Below, one piece after another: positions 50,931-59,426 of a stretch of DNA of 64,000 nucleotides. The stretch lies in contig JBFXKW010000012.1 of the NCBI GenBank assembly GCA_050173345.1, forward strand, positions 1 through 64,000. The letters run 5' to 3'. Made by a program: the position numbers and the translations under genes. This DNA is from SHWC01 sp050173345 (GTDB lineage: Bacteria > Pseudomonadota > Alphaproteobacteria > UBA828). The number at the start of each line of letters is the position of its first letter. Position 1 is the first letter of the stretch. The notes below the pieces were generated by a model, which saw nothing but the letters and a program-made list of their open reading frames with translations, had not been told where the DNA came from and ran no database searches.

Positions 50931-51488
50931 ATGACGCGCTCTTTGACGGAGGCGGCGGAGGCGGCGAGCCTTGCCGCTCATCTCAGGCCGGTGCTGCTGG
51001 TCGCGCTCGATCTTGCGAGCGGGCCGGTACGCTTCTCGACCGCCGACCGGACCTTGAGCTTCGCCGGCGAGGACTATCTCGCGGTCGGCGATCTCGGCAG
51101 GATCGCGCCGTTCGGCGAGCCGACCGACCTCTCGGTCGAGGGCGTCGCGATCGAGCTCAGCGGCATTCCGCCCAGCTATATCGACGTCGCGATGGCCGAG
51201 AACGTGCAGGGCCGGCGCGCCCGGCTCTGGCTCGGCTTCCTCGACGAGGGCTATGCGCTGATCGACGAGCCGGTGCTGATCTTCCGCGGCCGCATGGACA
51301 CCATGGATATCCGGCTGGGCGAGACCGCGACGGTGGTCGCGACCGTCGAGAACCGCCTGGCGGACTGGGACCGGCCGCGCGTGCGCCGCTACACCCATGC
51401 CGATCAGATCGCCCGTTTCCCCGCCGACAAGGGCCTCGAATTCGTCAGCCAGGCCGCGGAGCGCGAAATCCTGTGGGGCAGGGGGTGA
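50931..51488 (+). CDS. Tail-tip protein of the DUF2163/gp13-like type
   Basis: A 185-residue beta-rich tail-tip component. Typical features: FAGEDYLAVGDLGRIAPFGE, LSVEGVAIELSGIPPSYID, VLIFRGRMDTMDIRLGE and the C-terminal VENRLADWDRPRVRRYTHADQ. It resembles the DUF2163-type proteins that follow gp12 in GTA-like clusters. The stop shares a base with the next ATG (TGATG). Confidence 0.72.
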   Translation: MTRSLTEAAEAASLAAHLRPVLLVALDLASGPVRFSTADRTLSFAGEDYLAVGDLGRIAPFGEPTDLSVEGVAIELSGIPPSYIDVAMAENVQGRRARLWLGFLDEGYALIDEPVLIFRGRMDTMDIRLGETATVVATVENRLADWDRPRVRRYTHADQIARFPADKGLEFVSQAAEREILWGRG

Positions 51489-51913
51489 TGGCGACGCTGC
51501 CGCCGCGGCTTCCCGATTGGCCCGAGCGCCTGTCGGATGCCGTCGAGGCCGCCCGCGGGCGGCCTTTCTCGTGGGGGACGCATGACTGCGCCCTCTTCGC
51601 GGCGGATTGCGCGCGCGCGATCACCGGGCACGACCCGCTCGCGGCGGTGCGTGGCACGTATGGCACGGCGCAAGGCGCGGCACGGGTGCTGCGGCGCTTG
51701 GGCGGCGACGATCTCGGCGCGCTCGCGGCGCTGGTCGGCGGCCCGGCGATCCCGGTCGCGTGGGCGAGACGGGGCGATTGGGTGCTGATCGAGGAGATGC
51801 CCGAAAAGGCCCTCGGCGTCTGCCTTGGGCTCAACGCGGCGTTCGTGACGGAACGAGGATTGACCTTCCGGCCGACCGCGAGATGCGCGGCAGCGTGGAA
51901 GATCGGCGCGTAG
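51488..51913 (+). CDS. Tail-associated NlpC/P60-like (DUF6950-type) protein
   Basis: A 141-residue protein in the gp14 (cell-wall peptidase) position. PFSWGTHDCALFAADCARAITGHDPLAAVRG is the signature of DUF6950/NlpC-P60-like phage proteins; the Cys in THDC is the candidate nucleophile. A later His is not obvious, so activity is uncertain. It may help the tail cross peptidoglycan. A strong terminator follows. Confidence 0.75.
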   Translation: MATLPPRLPDWPERLSDAVEAARGRPFSWGTHDCALFAADCARAITGHDPLAAVRGTYGTAQGAARVLRRLGGDDLGALAALVGGPAIPVAWARRGDWVLIEEMPEKALGVCLGLNAAFVTERGLTFRPTARCAAAWKIGA

Positions 51914-51956
51914 CAAGCCGGCCGGTGCTGCCGGTATGGCCCTAACCTCTCACCTG

Positions 51957-51991
51957 AACCCTCCCTCCCGGTCTCGGGCGGGAGGGTTTTT
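51957..51991 (+). terminator. Rho-independent terminator in the tail-tip region
   Basis: Arms AACCCTCCC (51957-51965) and GGGAGGGTT (51980-51988) with inner CCCG/CGGG pairing, followed by TTTTT. It lies 24 bp before the tail-tip hub gene, implying either partial termination or a separate promoter for that gene. Confidence 0.75.
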
Positions 51992-52014
51992 CTTGACGCC
52001 ATAGGTGTTCTGCT

Positions 52015-55000
52015 TTGGCGAAGCTCCTGCCCATCGTCGTCAACGCGGCGATCGGGTTCGTCATCGGCGGCCCGCCGGGCGCGATCGCCGGTGCGGTGTC
52101 GGGCGCGTTCCAGATCGCCGCCGCGTCGCTCGCGCCGAAGCCGAAGGCGCCCGAGTTCATCGACCGTTCGCGCGAGCTCTCGGTCATCGCGCGCTCCTCG
52201 ATCGAGCCGCGCCGCATCGTCTATGGCGAGGCGCGCGTCTCGGGTCCACTCGCGTTTGCCGATACGACCGCGGCCGACAACGCGCAGCTCCATCTGGTGA
52301 TCCCGCTCGCCGGCCATCGGGTCGAGGCGATCGGCGACGTCTACCTGAACGACTCGATCGCCTGGCTGAGGCCCGACGGTGTCGCCATGTATCGCCGGCA
52401 CGCCACCAATGACGGCGGCGGCGATGCCGAGCACGGCATCGGGCTCTATTCGATCCATCGCCATCTGGGCGACGACGACCAGGCGGCCGATGCGGCGCTG
52501 ATCGTTGCCGACCCCAAATGGACAAGCGAGCACCGTCTGCGCGGCATCGCCTATCTCTATGTCCGGCTCAAGGCCGACCACAGCACCTGGGCGAGCGGCA
52601 TCCCGAACCTCGCCGCGGTGGTGAGAGGGCGCCAGCTCTACGATCCGCGCGCCGCCGCGGTGCCGATCGCTGCCTCGTCAGCCGGCGCGCCGTCGCTCTT
52701 CGCGACCGGCGCGGCGCATGGCTTGAGCCCGGGCGATCGGGTGTTCGTCGCGGGCCATGAGGGCGCCGCGCCCGCGGTCGAGAAGGAGTATCAGGTCGCC
52801 ACCACGCCCTCCGCCACCAGCTTCACCCTGCTCGACAAGGACGGCGAGACGCTGGGCTTGAGCACGGGCGGCGCCGGCGGCGCGCTGACCAGGATGGCCT
52901 GGTCGGACAACGCGGCGCTCTGCGTGCTCGACTACCTGCTCGCCGAGTTCGGCTTCAACTGCGACCTCGACGAGATCGACGCGGCCTCCTTCGTCGCGGC
53001 CGCCAATCTGTGCGACGAGATGGTGGCGCTGAGCGAGACGACGGACGGCTTCGCGGCCGATCCCGCGAGCGACGTCTGCACGCGCGCCGCGCTGAGCGTG
53101 CCGATGCGCCGCGGCGACGCCGTCCAGGTATCGAGCACGGGCGCGCTGCCGGGCGGCCTCTCGGCCGGCGTGACCTATTACTACATCCCGGAGAGCCCCG
53201 TGGTCGCCGCGACCGGCGAGACCGCGGGCCAGCCCGAGGCGTTCCGCTTCAGATTGGCGAGCAGCCGGGCGAACGCGCTCGCCGGCACCGGCATCGGCCT
53301 GAGCAGCGCCGGCAGCGGCGAGCACACCATCACCCGCAAGGCGCAGGTGCGCTATGACTGCAACGGCGTGGTCAGCCTGGATCAGCCGCCGATCGAGGTG
53401 ATGCGCGAGATACTCTCCTCGATGGCCGGCGTGCTGACCTACAGCCAGGGCACCTTCAAGCTGTTCGCCGCAGCGGCCGGCGCGCCGACCGCGATGCTCG
53501 ATGAGGACGATCTGCGCGGCGAGCTTGGCCTCCGCACCCGGCTCGAGCGCAAGGCGCTGTTCAATACGGTGCGCGGCACCTTCGTCGATCCCGACAATGC
53601 CTGGCAGCCGACCGACTTCCCGCCGTTCGCGAACGCCGGGTTCAAGGCAGCCGACGGGGCCGAGGAGATCGCGCGCGACATCGAGCTGCCCTTCACCAAC
53701 GATGCGACGCGGGCGCAGCGGCTCGCCAAGATCACCCTGATGCGGGCGCGCACCGGCGGCCTGACGATCAATTTCCCGGCCAAGCTCACGGCGCTGCGCA
53801 TCGCGCCGTGGGACACGGTGGCGGTCTCGCTCGCCAAGCTCGGCTGGGCCGATCAGCGCTTCCTGGTCGGCGATTGGCGCTTTTCGGACGATCTCGGCAT
53901 CGACCTGTCGCTGAGCGCGGTCGCGGCTTCCGACTATGCCTGGGACGCGGCCGAGGCGCGCGCGCCGAACCCGCCGCCGGCGCTGACCCCACTCGACGTG
54001 ACCTTCGTACAGGCGCCGGGGCTCGCACTCGCGGACGACGTGGTCGAAGCCTCACCCGGCGAGATCGTGAGCCGGCTCGTCGCCACGCTGAACGCACCTG
54101 CCGATCAGTTCATCACCGGCTTCGAGGCCGAGTTCCGCAAGGCGGGCGATGCGCTGTGGACCCAGATGGGCGCGGGCGGGCGCACCAGGTTCTACGCCGT
54201 CGGCGTCGAGGACGGCGCGAGCTACGAGGTGCGGGCGCGGGCGATCAACGCGGCCGGCGCGTTCTCGGACTATGCGGCCGGCAGCCGCCAGATCGTCGGC
54301 GCGACCGCGCCGCCGGCCGACGTCAGCGGCTTCGCTGTCAACATCATCGGCGGCACGGCGCACCTCTCGTGGAACCCGGTCGGCGATGCCGACCTCTCGC
54401 ACTATCGGGTGCGCTGGTCGCCGGACGCGGGCGGGGCGAGCTGGGCCAACGCGGTCGACCTGGTGCCGCGCGTCGGGCGGCCGGCGACCTCGGTCCACCT
54501 GCCGGCGCTGACCGGCAGCTACCTCATCAAGGCGGTCGACCTCGGCGGCCGCGAGAGCTTGAACGCGGCGCTCAGCGTCTCCGGCATCGCCGCCGTGCTC
54601 GGCTTCAACGCGGTCGAGACGGTGCAGGAGGATCCGGCCTTCGCCGGCACGCACGCGGGCACGGTGCGGCGCCCGGACGGCGTGCTGATCCTCGACGGCG
54701 CCATCGGCTGGGACGACCTCGACGGCGACTGGGACGAGCTCGCGGGCGATTGGGACGCCTTCGGCGGCGCGCTGCCGGGCGGCACCTATACATTCCACGA
54801 CGGCGTCGATCTCGGCGCGGTCTACACCTCGCGAGTGAGCGCGGTCATCGCGGTCGAGACGATCAACTATTCGAGCACATGGGACGAGCTCAGCGGCGGC
54901 TTCGGCCAGCTCGACGGCACCTGGGACTCGCTGACGCCCGCGCGCAATGTCGGCGCGAGCCTCGAGATACGCACGACCGAGGACGACCCTGCGGGCAGCC

Positions 55001-55374
55001 CGGGCTGGAGCCCGTGGCGCCCGTTCGTGGTCGGCGACTATACGGCGCGCGCCTATCAGTTCCGCGCCCAGCTCACCAGCGCGGCTGCCGATGCCTCGCC
55101 GGGTGTCGGCGCGCTGCGCGTCACGGTCGACATGCCGGACCGCGTGGCCGCGGGCTCGGGCGCGAGCAGCGCCGCCGCGCCGGTCGGCATCGCGTTCGCG
55201 CCCGCCTTCAAGGTGGCGCCCAGGATCGGCGTCACCGTGAAGGACATGGCGAGCGGCGACTATGTCGCGATCACGGGCGAAAGCGCGGCCGGCTTCGCGC
55301 TCAGCGTGTTCAACGGCGCGGGCAGCCGCGTCGTGCGCAACTTCGATTGGATGGCCAAGGGGTATGGGGAGTGA
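52015..55374 (+). CDS. Tail-tip / host-specificity (J-like) protein
   Basis: A 1119-residue central tail-tip protein, starting with TTG at 52015. The N-terminal glycine-rich hydrophobic helix (NAAIGFVIGGPPGAIAGA) is typical of this class. The region ELSVIARSSIEPRRIVYGEARVSG and the later YDCNGVVSLDQPPIEVMREILSSM are the conserved hub core. Two inserted beta domains occur near residues 225-290 and 365-440. Fibronectin-type III-like domains follow at about 690-860. Repeats of WDDLDGDWDELAGDWDAF type lie near 895. It probably recognises or contacts the host surface. Confidence 0.83.
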   Translation: MAKLLPIVVNAAIGFVIGGPPGAIAGAVSGAFQIAAASLAPKPKAPEFIDRSRELSVIARSSIEPRRIVYGEARVSGPLAFADTTAADNAQLHLVIPLAGHRVEAIGDVYLNDSIAWLRPDGVAMYRRHATNDGGGDAEHGIGLYSIHRHLGDDDQAADAALIVADPKWTSEHRLRGIAYLYVRLKADHSTWASGIPNLAAVVRGRQLYDPRAAAVPIAASSAGAPSLFATGAAHGLSPGDRVFVAGHEGAAPAVEKEYQVATTPSATSFTLLDKDGETLGLSTGGAGGALTRMAWSDNAALCVLDYLLAEFGFNCDLDEIDAASFVAAANLCDEMVALSETTDGFAADPASDVCTRAALSVPMRRGDAVQVSSTGALPGGLSAGVTYYYIPESPVVAATGETAGQPEAFRFRLASSRANALAGTGIGLSSAGSGEHTITRKAQVRYDCNGVVSLDQPPIEVMREILSSMAGVLTYSQGTFKLFAAAAGAPTAMLDEDDLRGELGLRTRLERKALFNTVRGTFVDPDNAWQPTDFPPFANAGFKAADGAEEIARDIELPFTNDATRAQRLAKITLMRARTGGLTINFPAKLTALRIAPWDTVAVSLAKLGWADQRFLVGDWRFSDDLGIDLSLSAVAASDYAWDAAEARAPNPPPALTPLDVTFVQAPGLALADDVVEASPGEIVSRLVATLNAPADQFITGFEAEFRKAGDALWTQMGAGGRTRFYAVGVEDGASYEVRARAINAAGAFSDYAAGSRQIVGATAPPADVSGFAVNIIGGTAHLSWNPVGDADLSHYRVRWSPDAGGASWANAVDLVPRVGRPATSVHLPALTGSYLIKAVDLGGRESLNAALSVSGIAAVLGFNAVETVQEDPAFAGTHAGTVRRPDGVLILDGAIGWDDLDGDWDELAGDWDAFGGALPGGTYTFHDGVDLGAVYTSRVSAVIAVETINYSSTWDELSGGFGQLDGTWDSLTPARNVGASLEIRTTEDDPAGSPGWSPWRPFVVGDYTARAYQFRAQLTSAAADASPGVGALRVTVDMPDRVAAGSGASSAAAPVGIAFAPAFKVAPRIGVTVKDMASGDYVAITGESAAGFALSVFNGAGSRVVRNFDWMAKGYGE

Positions 55375-55427
55375 GGGGAATCGGGAACCGGACCGATCCC
55401 TGATCCCTGCTTTTCGGGAGAGCCGAC

Positions 55428-56360
55428 ATGAGCCAGCACGACTTCACCATCGCCAACCAGGGCATGCCGGCGGCGCGTGCCGACATCAACGCCGCCCTGC
55501 AGGCGCTCGCCTCGACCAACAAGGGGCCGAGCGCGCCCGCCACGCCCTATACGGGCGAGCTGTGGATCGACGATGCGGCCTCGCCCTGGACGCTCAAGCT
55601 CTATGACGGTACGGACTGGATCGCGGTCGGCACCATCAACCCGACGACCAACCTGTTCCAGGCGACCAATCACGCGCGCACCGACCAGACCGTCAACATG
55701 ACGGCCGCGATCAACGAGGCGGGCTGGGTCGACCTCGCCTCCGCCGCGACCTGCAACATCGGCGCCGCCGCCTCCAACAATGTGCGGATCACCGGCTCGA
55801 CGACGATCACGAGCTTCGGCACGGCGGCGAGTGGCGTCCGCCGGATCTTGCGCTTCGCCGGCGCGCTGACGCTCACCCACAACGCGACCTCGCTGATCCT
55901 GCCGGGCAACACCAACCTCGCCACGGCCGCCAACGACACCGCAACCTTCGTCTCGCTCGGCAGCGGCAACTGGCTCTGCGCCGGCTATAAGAGGGCAAGC
56001 GGCTTGGCGGTGGTAGGTGCCAGTGGTTCTACGTTGACAGCCGGCACACCGTTGGTCATGAACCCTTTTGCGACCAGCACGACGGCGACCCAGGCGCATG
56101 GTCTTGGTGCCGAGCCCAAGTACATCGAGGTTGTTGTCGAATGCGTCTCAGCCGAACTCAATTGGTCGGTAGGTGATCGGATTCGGCTGTTTTCAGATTC
56201 CTACTCTGGAAACAATTGGAATATTTGGGCTAATTCTACAAATCTGGAGATCATCACGTCGAATTCAGGTTTGGTAGCTGTTAATAAATCAACACGAGTA
56301 TCAAGCAATTTAACTTCTGGGAATTGGAAACTTGTCGCAACACCCTATAAAATCGGGTAG
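55428..56360 (+). CDS. Tail fibre protein with an AT-rich, probably exchanged tip
   Basis: A 310-residue fibre. The N-terminal 75 residues (QGMPAARADINAALQALAST, PYTGELWIDDA) form the adapter seen in DUF2793-like phage tail proteins. The rest is beta-structured. From about 56150 to the stop, base composition becomes strikingly AT-rich with different codon use (TGGAATATTTGG style), in contrast to the GC-rich adapter. That pattern fits recombinational exchange of the receptor-binding tip. It converges on the formyltransferase gene 4 bp away. Confidence 0.78.
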   Translation: MSQHDFTIANQGMPAARADINAALQALASTNKGPSAPATPYTGELWIDDAASPWTLKLYDGTDWIAVGTINPTTNLFQATNHARTDQTVNMTAAINEAGWVDLASAATCNIGAAASNNVRITGSTTITSFGTAASGVRRILRFAGALTLTHNATSLILPGNTNLATAANDTATFVSLGSGNWLCAGYKRASGLAVVGASGSTLTAGTPLVMNPFATSTTATQAHGLGAEPKYIEVVVECVSAELNWSVGDRIRLFSDSYSGNNWNIWANSTNLEIITSNSGLVAVNKSTRVSSNLTSGNWKLVATPYKIG

Positions 56361-56364
56361 ATAT

Positions 56365-56955
56365 TCAATCAGTATAAAATTTTATATTGTAAATACGGGT
56401 AAATAAATTTTTGTACCCAGGGGAAGAAAATGAAAAATAACGCAATCGAAATTCACTCTCATTTATGTCAGGGTGGAGTTCGCATATCTTATTAAAATCA
56501 GATCGAGTTCTTTTTACTCCACACCATGCTTCACCATTTGGAGCAGCCGATCCATCCAAAAGCGTCGGCGAAAGCTCTCGATAAAGAGAGAAAGCAGCTT
56601 GCTCAGCCATCCGGCAAAGCTGATGGGGGCGTGTACCCGGTAAGACGGGAAATCGAACAACTCGGACAATAGGCCCCTCGTCCACGCGCTCTGTCATGAT
56701 GTGACACGTTGCACCGAAAGAATCAGCCTTCTCGTATATCGCCCAATGATGAGGGTCACGGCCTGGGTACTGAGGGCTTGCGGGGTGGAAATTGTAGGCG
56801 ACTCGTACCCGATCCAGCACATCTTTCGGAACGATAACGCCCGTCGCAAACGCGACTAGCACTTCACCATCCAACGGCTGTTCGCGAAGTTCCTGAAGAG
56901 TCGAGCAACCCGGGCCAATCTGTGAAGCCCATTTCTTGTTTCTCAGAAGGATCAT
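56365..56955 (-). CDS. Formyltransferase family protein (sugar N-formyltransferase-like)
   Basis: A 196-residue protein with the formyltransferase catalytic core. Asn and His are in YNFHPASPQYPGRDP and Asp in TERVDEGPIV, the N-H-D set that transfers formyl from 10-formyl-tetrahydrofolate. It is shorter than tRNA-Met formyltransferase and lacks its C-terminal domain, so it resembles sugar amine N-formyltransferases of surface polysaccharide synthesis. The start is uncertain: ATG at 56955 or an in-frame TTG at 56994. It is AT-rich, antisense to the operon, and next to the exchanged fibre tip, suggesting joint acquisition. Confidence 0.7.
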   Translation of the reverse strand: MILLRNKKWASQIGPGCSTLQELREQPLDGEVLVAFATGVIVPKDVLDRVRVAYNFHPASPQYPGRDPHHWAIYEKADSFGATCHIMTERVDEGPIVRVVRFPVLPGTRPHQLCRMAEQAAFSLYRELSPTLLDGSAAPNGEAWCGVKRTRSDFNKICELHPDINESEFRLRYFSFSSPGYKNLFTRIYNIKFYTD

Positions 56956-57036
56956 GGGGCTGTCCAGCAGCGATCGTGGTGGTGTCAGGCACAATCATCC
57001 TAGCTGCTACAAACTGAATCTTCACGACAATCCACA

Positions 57037-57264
57037 ATGAACCGAGACGACGACATGCGTCTGCAGCAGGCGTTGAGCGATGCCTCGGAGGCGTTGAAGC
57101 GCATCGACCGGCACGAGGCGGATTGCGTCGAATTCCGGCGCGAGATCAAGGTCGCGCTCGAACGGCTGGCCAACCGCTGGTGGTCGGCCGCGCTCGGCCT
57201 GATCGCGGTGCTGCTCACCACGCTCGGCTATCTCCTCGCGCGCACCTTGCTTCCGATGCCCTGA
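57037..57264 (+). CDS. XhlA-like small membrane protein (holin-associated)
   Basis: A 75-residue protein: residues 1-45 are a charged coiled-coil (ALSDASEALKRIDRHEADCVE), residues about 48-70 one transmembrane helix (WWSAALGLIAVLLTTLGYLLA). This is the layout of haemolysin XhlA/holin accessory proteins in phage lysis cassettes. It returns to high GC after the AT-rich patch. Confidence 0.65.
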   Translation: MNRDDDMRLQQALSDASEALKRIDRHEADCVEFRREIKVALERLANRWWSAALGLIAVLLTTLGYLLARTLLPMP

Positions 57265-57657
57265 CGCCGCTTCCGGTCGCCCGAAACCCACCGTCGTGCC
57301 TGACGCCGGCGGGCCGGTCGGCTTGCCGGCCGCGGGCGCCGATCGAGGCCACGGTGTGGCCTGCGCGCCACGCAGGGCAGGAATGCCGATGCGCAGAGGG
57401 CGCCTGGCACGATTTTGTGCCGTGCCGAGATTTTCTGCGATGCGGGGAGAACTATTTTACCAACGGAGGAACTGACGCATGGCGAACTGTATTTCTTCGG
57501 CATAGCCCTGTCCCTTACGGCTTTTCTGCCGGGCCGCCTGGGAAGGCAGCCTCCCCCGGAAAGCACAGTACGGCAGTTCCCCTCGGGGACGCGCCGCGGT
57601 CCCGAGGAGCGGTGGCGCCGGCCGTCCGCCTGAGGCCGTGCGGCATGGAGGTACCTC
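57265..57657 (+). other. Region between XhlA-like gene and ExbB-like gene, no supported gene
   Basis: About 390 bp. A 72-codon open frame at 57415-57633 contains a hydrophobic stretch (LYFFGIALSLTAFLPG) but its ATG has no ribosome site. A GGAGGAACTGACGC before the ATG at 57479 opens only an 8-codon frame. An endolysin might have been expected here but is not present. The stretch ends with a good GGAGG site for the next gene. Confidence 0.5.
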
Positions 57658-58224
57658 ATGACGACGCTCGATTCACGCGAAGCCGGCCTGCTGCGGCCCA
57701 CGGCCCTGCCCGTGACGTTCCTGCGCATCGCGGCGGTCAACCTGGGCGGGCTCGGCCTCCTGTTCTGGGCGTGGATGGCCGGCGACATCCAGCACATCTA
57801 CGAGCACGACGTGTCGCGCATCTCGCTCCTCATGATCGGGGTGTTCGCGGTGGCGATCGCCCTCGTGATCCGGGCGGCGTGGCTCGGCCGTCCCGTGTCC
57901 GACTACAAGTTCCTGGCGAGCGGACTCGTGCTGCTCGGCCTGATCGGGACGATCCTCGGCTTCATCCGGGCGCTCACGGTGATCACGCCGGATGCCGCGG
58001 CGGACGCCAACAACACCCGTCATCTGGTCGAGCAGCTGATCACCGGCATGGGGGTCTCGCTCAACACCTCGCTGGTGGGCGCCGTCCTCGGCCTGTGGGT
58101 GCTGATGTGCATATGGCTGGTGCAGATGTCGCGGACGTCCGCCCGCCGCGGCGACGCCAACCAGGCGCCCGGCCGCCTCGCCATGGCGCCGCGCGCGGGC
58201 GAGGCGCCGGCGGACTACCGCTGA
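57658..58224 (+). CDS. MotA/TolQ/ExbB-like membrane protein
   Basis: A 188-residue inner-membrane protein with four hydrophobic helices (about residues 18-42, 54-78, 84-106 and 124-154). The last two carry the proton-channel family pattern: GLVLLGLIGTILGFIRAL and GMGVSLNTSLVGAVLGLWVLM, which correspond to the conserved TM2 and TM3 of ExbB/TolQ/MotA. The large cytoplasmic loop of these proteins is missing. GGAGG precedes the ATG. It heads a three-gene coupled module with no known name, between XhlA-like and holin-like genes. Confidence 0.75.
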   Translation: MTTLDSREAGLLRPTALPVTFLRIAAVNLGGLGLLFWAWMAGDIQHIYEHDVSRISLLMIGVFAVAIALVIRAAWLGRPVSDYKFLASGLVLLGLIGTILGFIRALTVITPDAAADANNTRHLVEQLITGMGVSLNTSLVGAVLGLWVLMCIWLVQMSRTSARRGDANQAPGRLAMAPRAGEAPADYR

Positions 58225-58237
58225 TGGAGGCGTTCGC

Positions 58238-58840
58238 ATGAGCGCACCGATGACCGACGACGACGATGTCGTGAACACGGCGTTCCGCGACGTTCTGACA
58301 CTCGCGTTCGGCGCTTTCGCCTGCTTCGTCGTGATCATGCTGGTCGCCCTCAATCCGCCGACGGTGGCCGCGGTCGGCGACAAGGCGCAGGGCAACGTGC
58401 TGGTCGAGATCGATTGGCCGGGCGAGCTCGACGCCGACATCGACCTCTGGGTGCGCGCGCCGGGCGACCTGCCGGTCGGCTACTCGAACAAGGGCGGCCT
58501 CTACTTCAACCTGCTGCGCGACGATCTCGGCCATTTCGCCGACAAGACGCCCTACAACCGCGAGACCTCGTATTCGCGCGGCCTGCCGGACGGCGAATAC
58601 ACGGTCAACGTGCATGCCTACCGCAACATGCCGAATGCCTGGCCCGTGCCGGTCACGGTCAGCGTCACGGTGACCCCCGACCTCGCGGATACCGCGAGCG
58701 AGCGGCTGGAAACCGCCGTCGATGTCGCCCGGCTCGGGCAGGAGCTGACCGCGCTCAACTTCAAGATCGCGAACGGTGCCATCGATCATGACAGCATCAG
58801 CCACGTCTATGTCCCGCTGCGGGCGGTGAGTGCCAAATGA
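58238..58840 (+). CDS. Single-TM protein with periplasmic DUF2135-like beta domain (ExbD/TolR position)
   Basis: A 200-residue protein with one N-terminal transmembrane helix (LTLAFGAFACFVVIMLVAL, residues about 19-38), then a periplasmic beta-sandwich. Motifs LDADIDLWVRAPGD, VGYSNKGGLYFNLLRDD and LPDGEYTVNVHAYRNMP follow the pattern of DUF2135/YfaP domains (D-x-D-L, then G-x-Y-x-V). It has the topology of ExbD, TolR or MotB, but not their peptidoglycan-binding domain. It starts 13 bp after the ExbB-like gene and overlaps the next by 4 bp. Confidence 0.7.
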   Translation: MSAPMTDDDDVVNTAFRDVLTLAFGAFACFVVIMLVALNPPTVAAVGDKAQGNVLVEIDWPGELDADIDLWVRAPGDLPVGYSNKGGLYFNLLRDDLGHFADKTPYNRETSYSRGLPDGEYTVNVHAYRNMPNAWPVPVTVSVTVTPDLADTASERLETAVDVARLGQELTALNFKIANGAIDHDSISHVYVPLRAVSAK

Positions 58841-59322
58841 TCACGCTCTATCCGATCATGGTCGCGCTTGCGCTGGCCGCCCTCCTGGTCGGGCTCAGCC
58901 GGTTCCGGCATCGCGGCCTGCTCGGGCTCGGCCTACTCGCGCTCATGATCCCGGCCGCCTACTTCGCGGCGACGCTCGGCCTGTCCCGGCCGAAGCCGAT
59001 GCACTGGTCGTTCCTCAAGGAGGAGGCCGAGGTGCTCGGCGCCGCGTTCGACCGCGGCAAGGCGATCTTCCTGTGGGTGCGGGCGGAGGATGCCGTCGAG
59101 CCGCGTTACTACACCATCAAGTGGGACGAGCGCACCGCCGAGGCGCTGCAGGACGCGCTCAAGGAAGCCGAGGAGAACGGCTCGAGCGTGATGATGGGCT
59201 GGCCGAGCGAACCTTCGCTCGATCTGCGTGACAGCCCGATGTTCCACGCTTTGCCGCCGCCGGCCCTGCCGCCCAAGCCGCCCGCGGAAGAGCCGAACCG
59301 CTATGAGAGGCCGGAGATCTGA
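58837..59322 (+). CDS. Two-TM membrane protein, third gene of the ExbB-like module
   Basis: A 161-residue protein with two N-terminal hydrophobic helices (about residues 4-20 and 27-46). A soluble domain follows (about 55-130) with WSFLKEEAEVLGAAFDRGKA and YYTIKWDERTAEALQDALKEA, and then a proline-rich tail (ALPPPALPPKPP). Not recognised. It overlaps the previous gene by 4 bp (ATGA), so all three are translated together. The proline-rich end suggests a periplasm-spanning or docking segment. Confidence 0.65.
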   Translation: MITLYPIMVALALAALLVGLSRFRHRGLLGLGLLALMIPAAYFAATLGLSRPKPMHWSFLKEEAEVLGAAFDRGKAIFLWVRAEDAVEPRYYTIKWDERTAEALQDALKEAEENGSSVMMGWPSEPSLDLRDSPMFHALPPPALPPKPPAEEPNRYERPEI

Positions 59323-59327
59323 GGACG

Positions 59328-59356
59328 GGATCAGGAATCAGTCTGATTCCTGATCC
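59328..59356. repeat. Perfect 29-bp DNA palindrome
   Basis: GGATCAGGAATCAG and CTGATTCCTGATCC around a single T. The following TTGATCCCTGCTTT resembles the stretch at 55395-55414 (GATCCCTGATCCCTGCTTTT) between two tail genes. It lies between the ExbB-like module and a terminator. Confidence 0.75.
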
Positions 59357-59386
59357 TTGATCCCTGCTTTCTGACAATCCACCACC

Positions 59387-59410
59387 AGGCCCCTTCAGGG
59401 GCCTTTTCTT
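59387..59410 (+). terminator. Rho-independent terminator after the ExbB-like module
   Basis: AGGCCCC-TTCA-GGGGCCT followed by TTTCTTTT, a clean terminator at the end of the three-gene module. Confidence 0.88.
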
Positions 59411-59426
59411 TTGGGAGAACCGCAGC

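Noticed and set aside
57405..57421. Sigma-54-like promoter (TGGCACG...TGTGC) before the ExbB-like module
   Set aside because: The GG to GC spacing is 11 instead of 10 and the TTGC box is poor; it also reads as a GGCAC/GTGCC inverted repeat.
57415..57633. 72-codon frame with a hydrophobic segment
   Set aside because: No ribosome site, unusual composition, and no overlap with a recognised lysis gene family.
57658..59322. Zorya-type defence system
   Set aside because: ExbB/MotA-like similarity is present, but the second protein has no OmpA-like peptidoglycan-binding domain and no ZorC/ZorD/ZorE-type gene follows.
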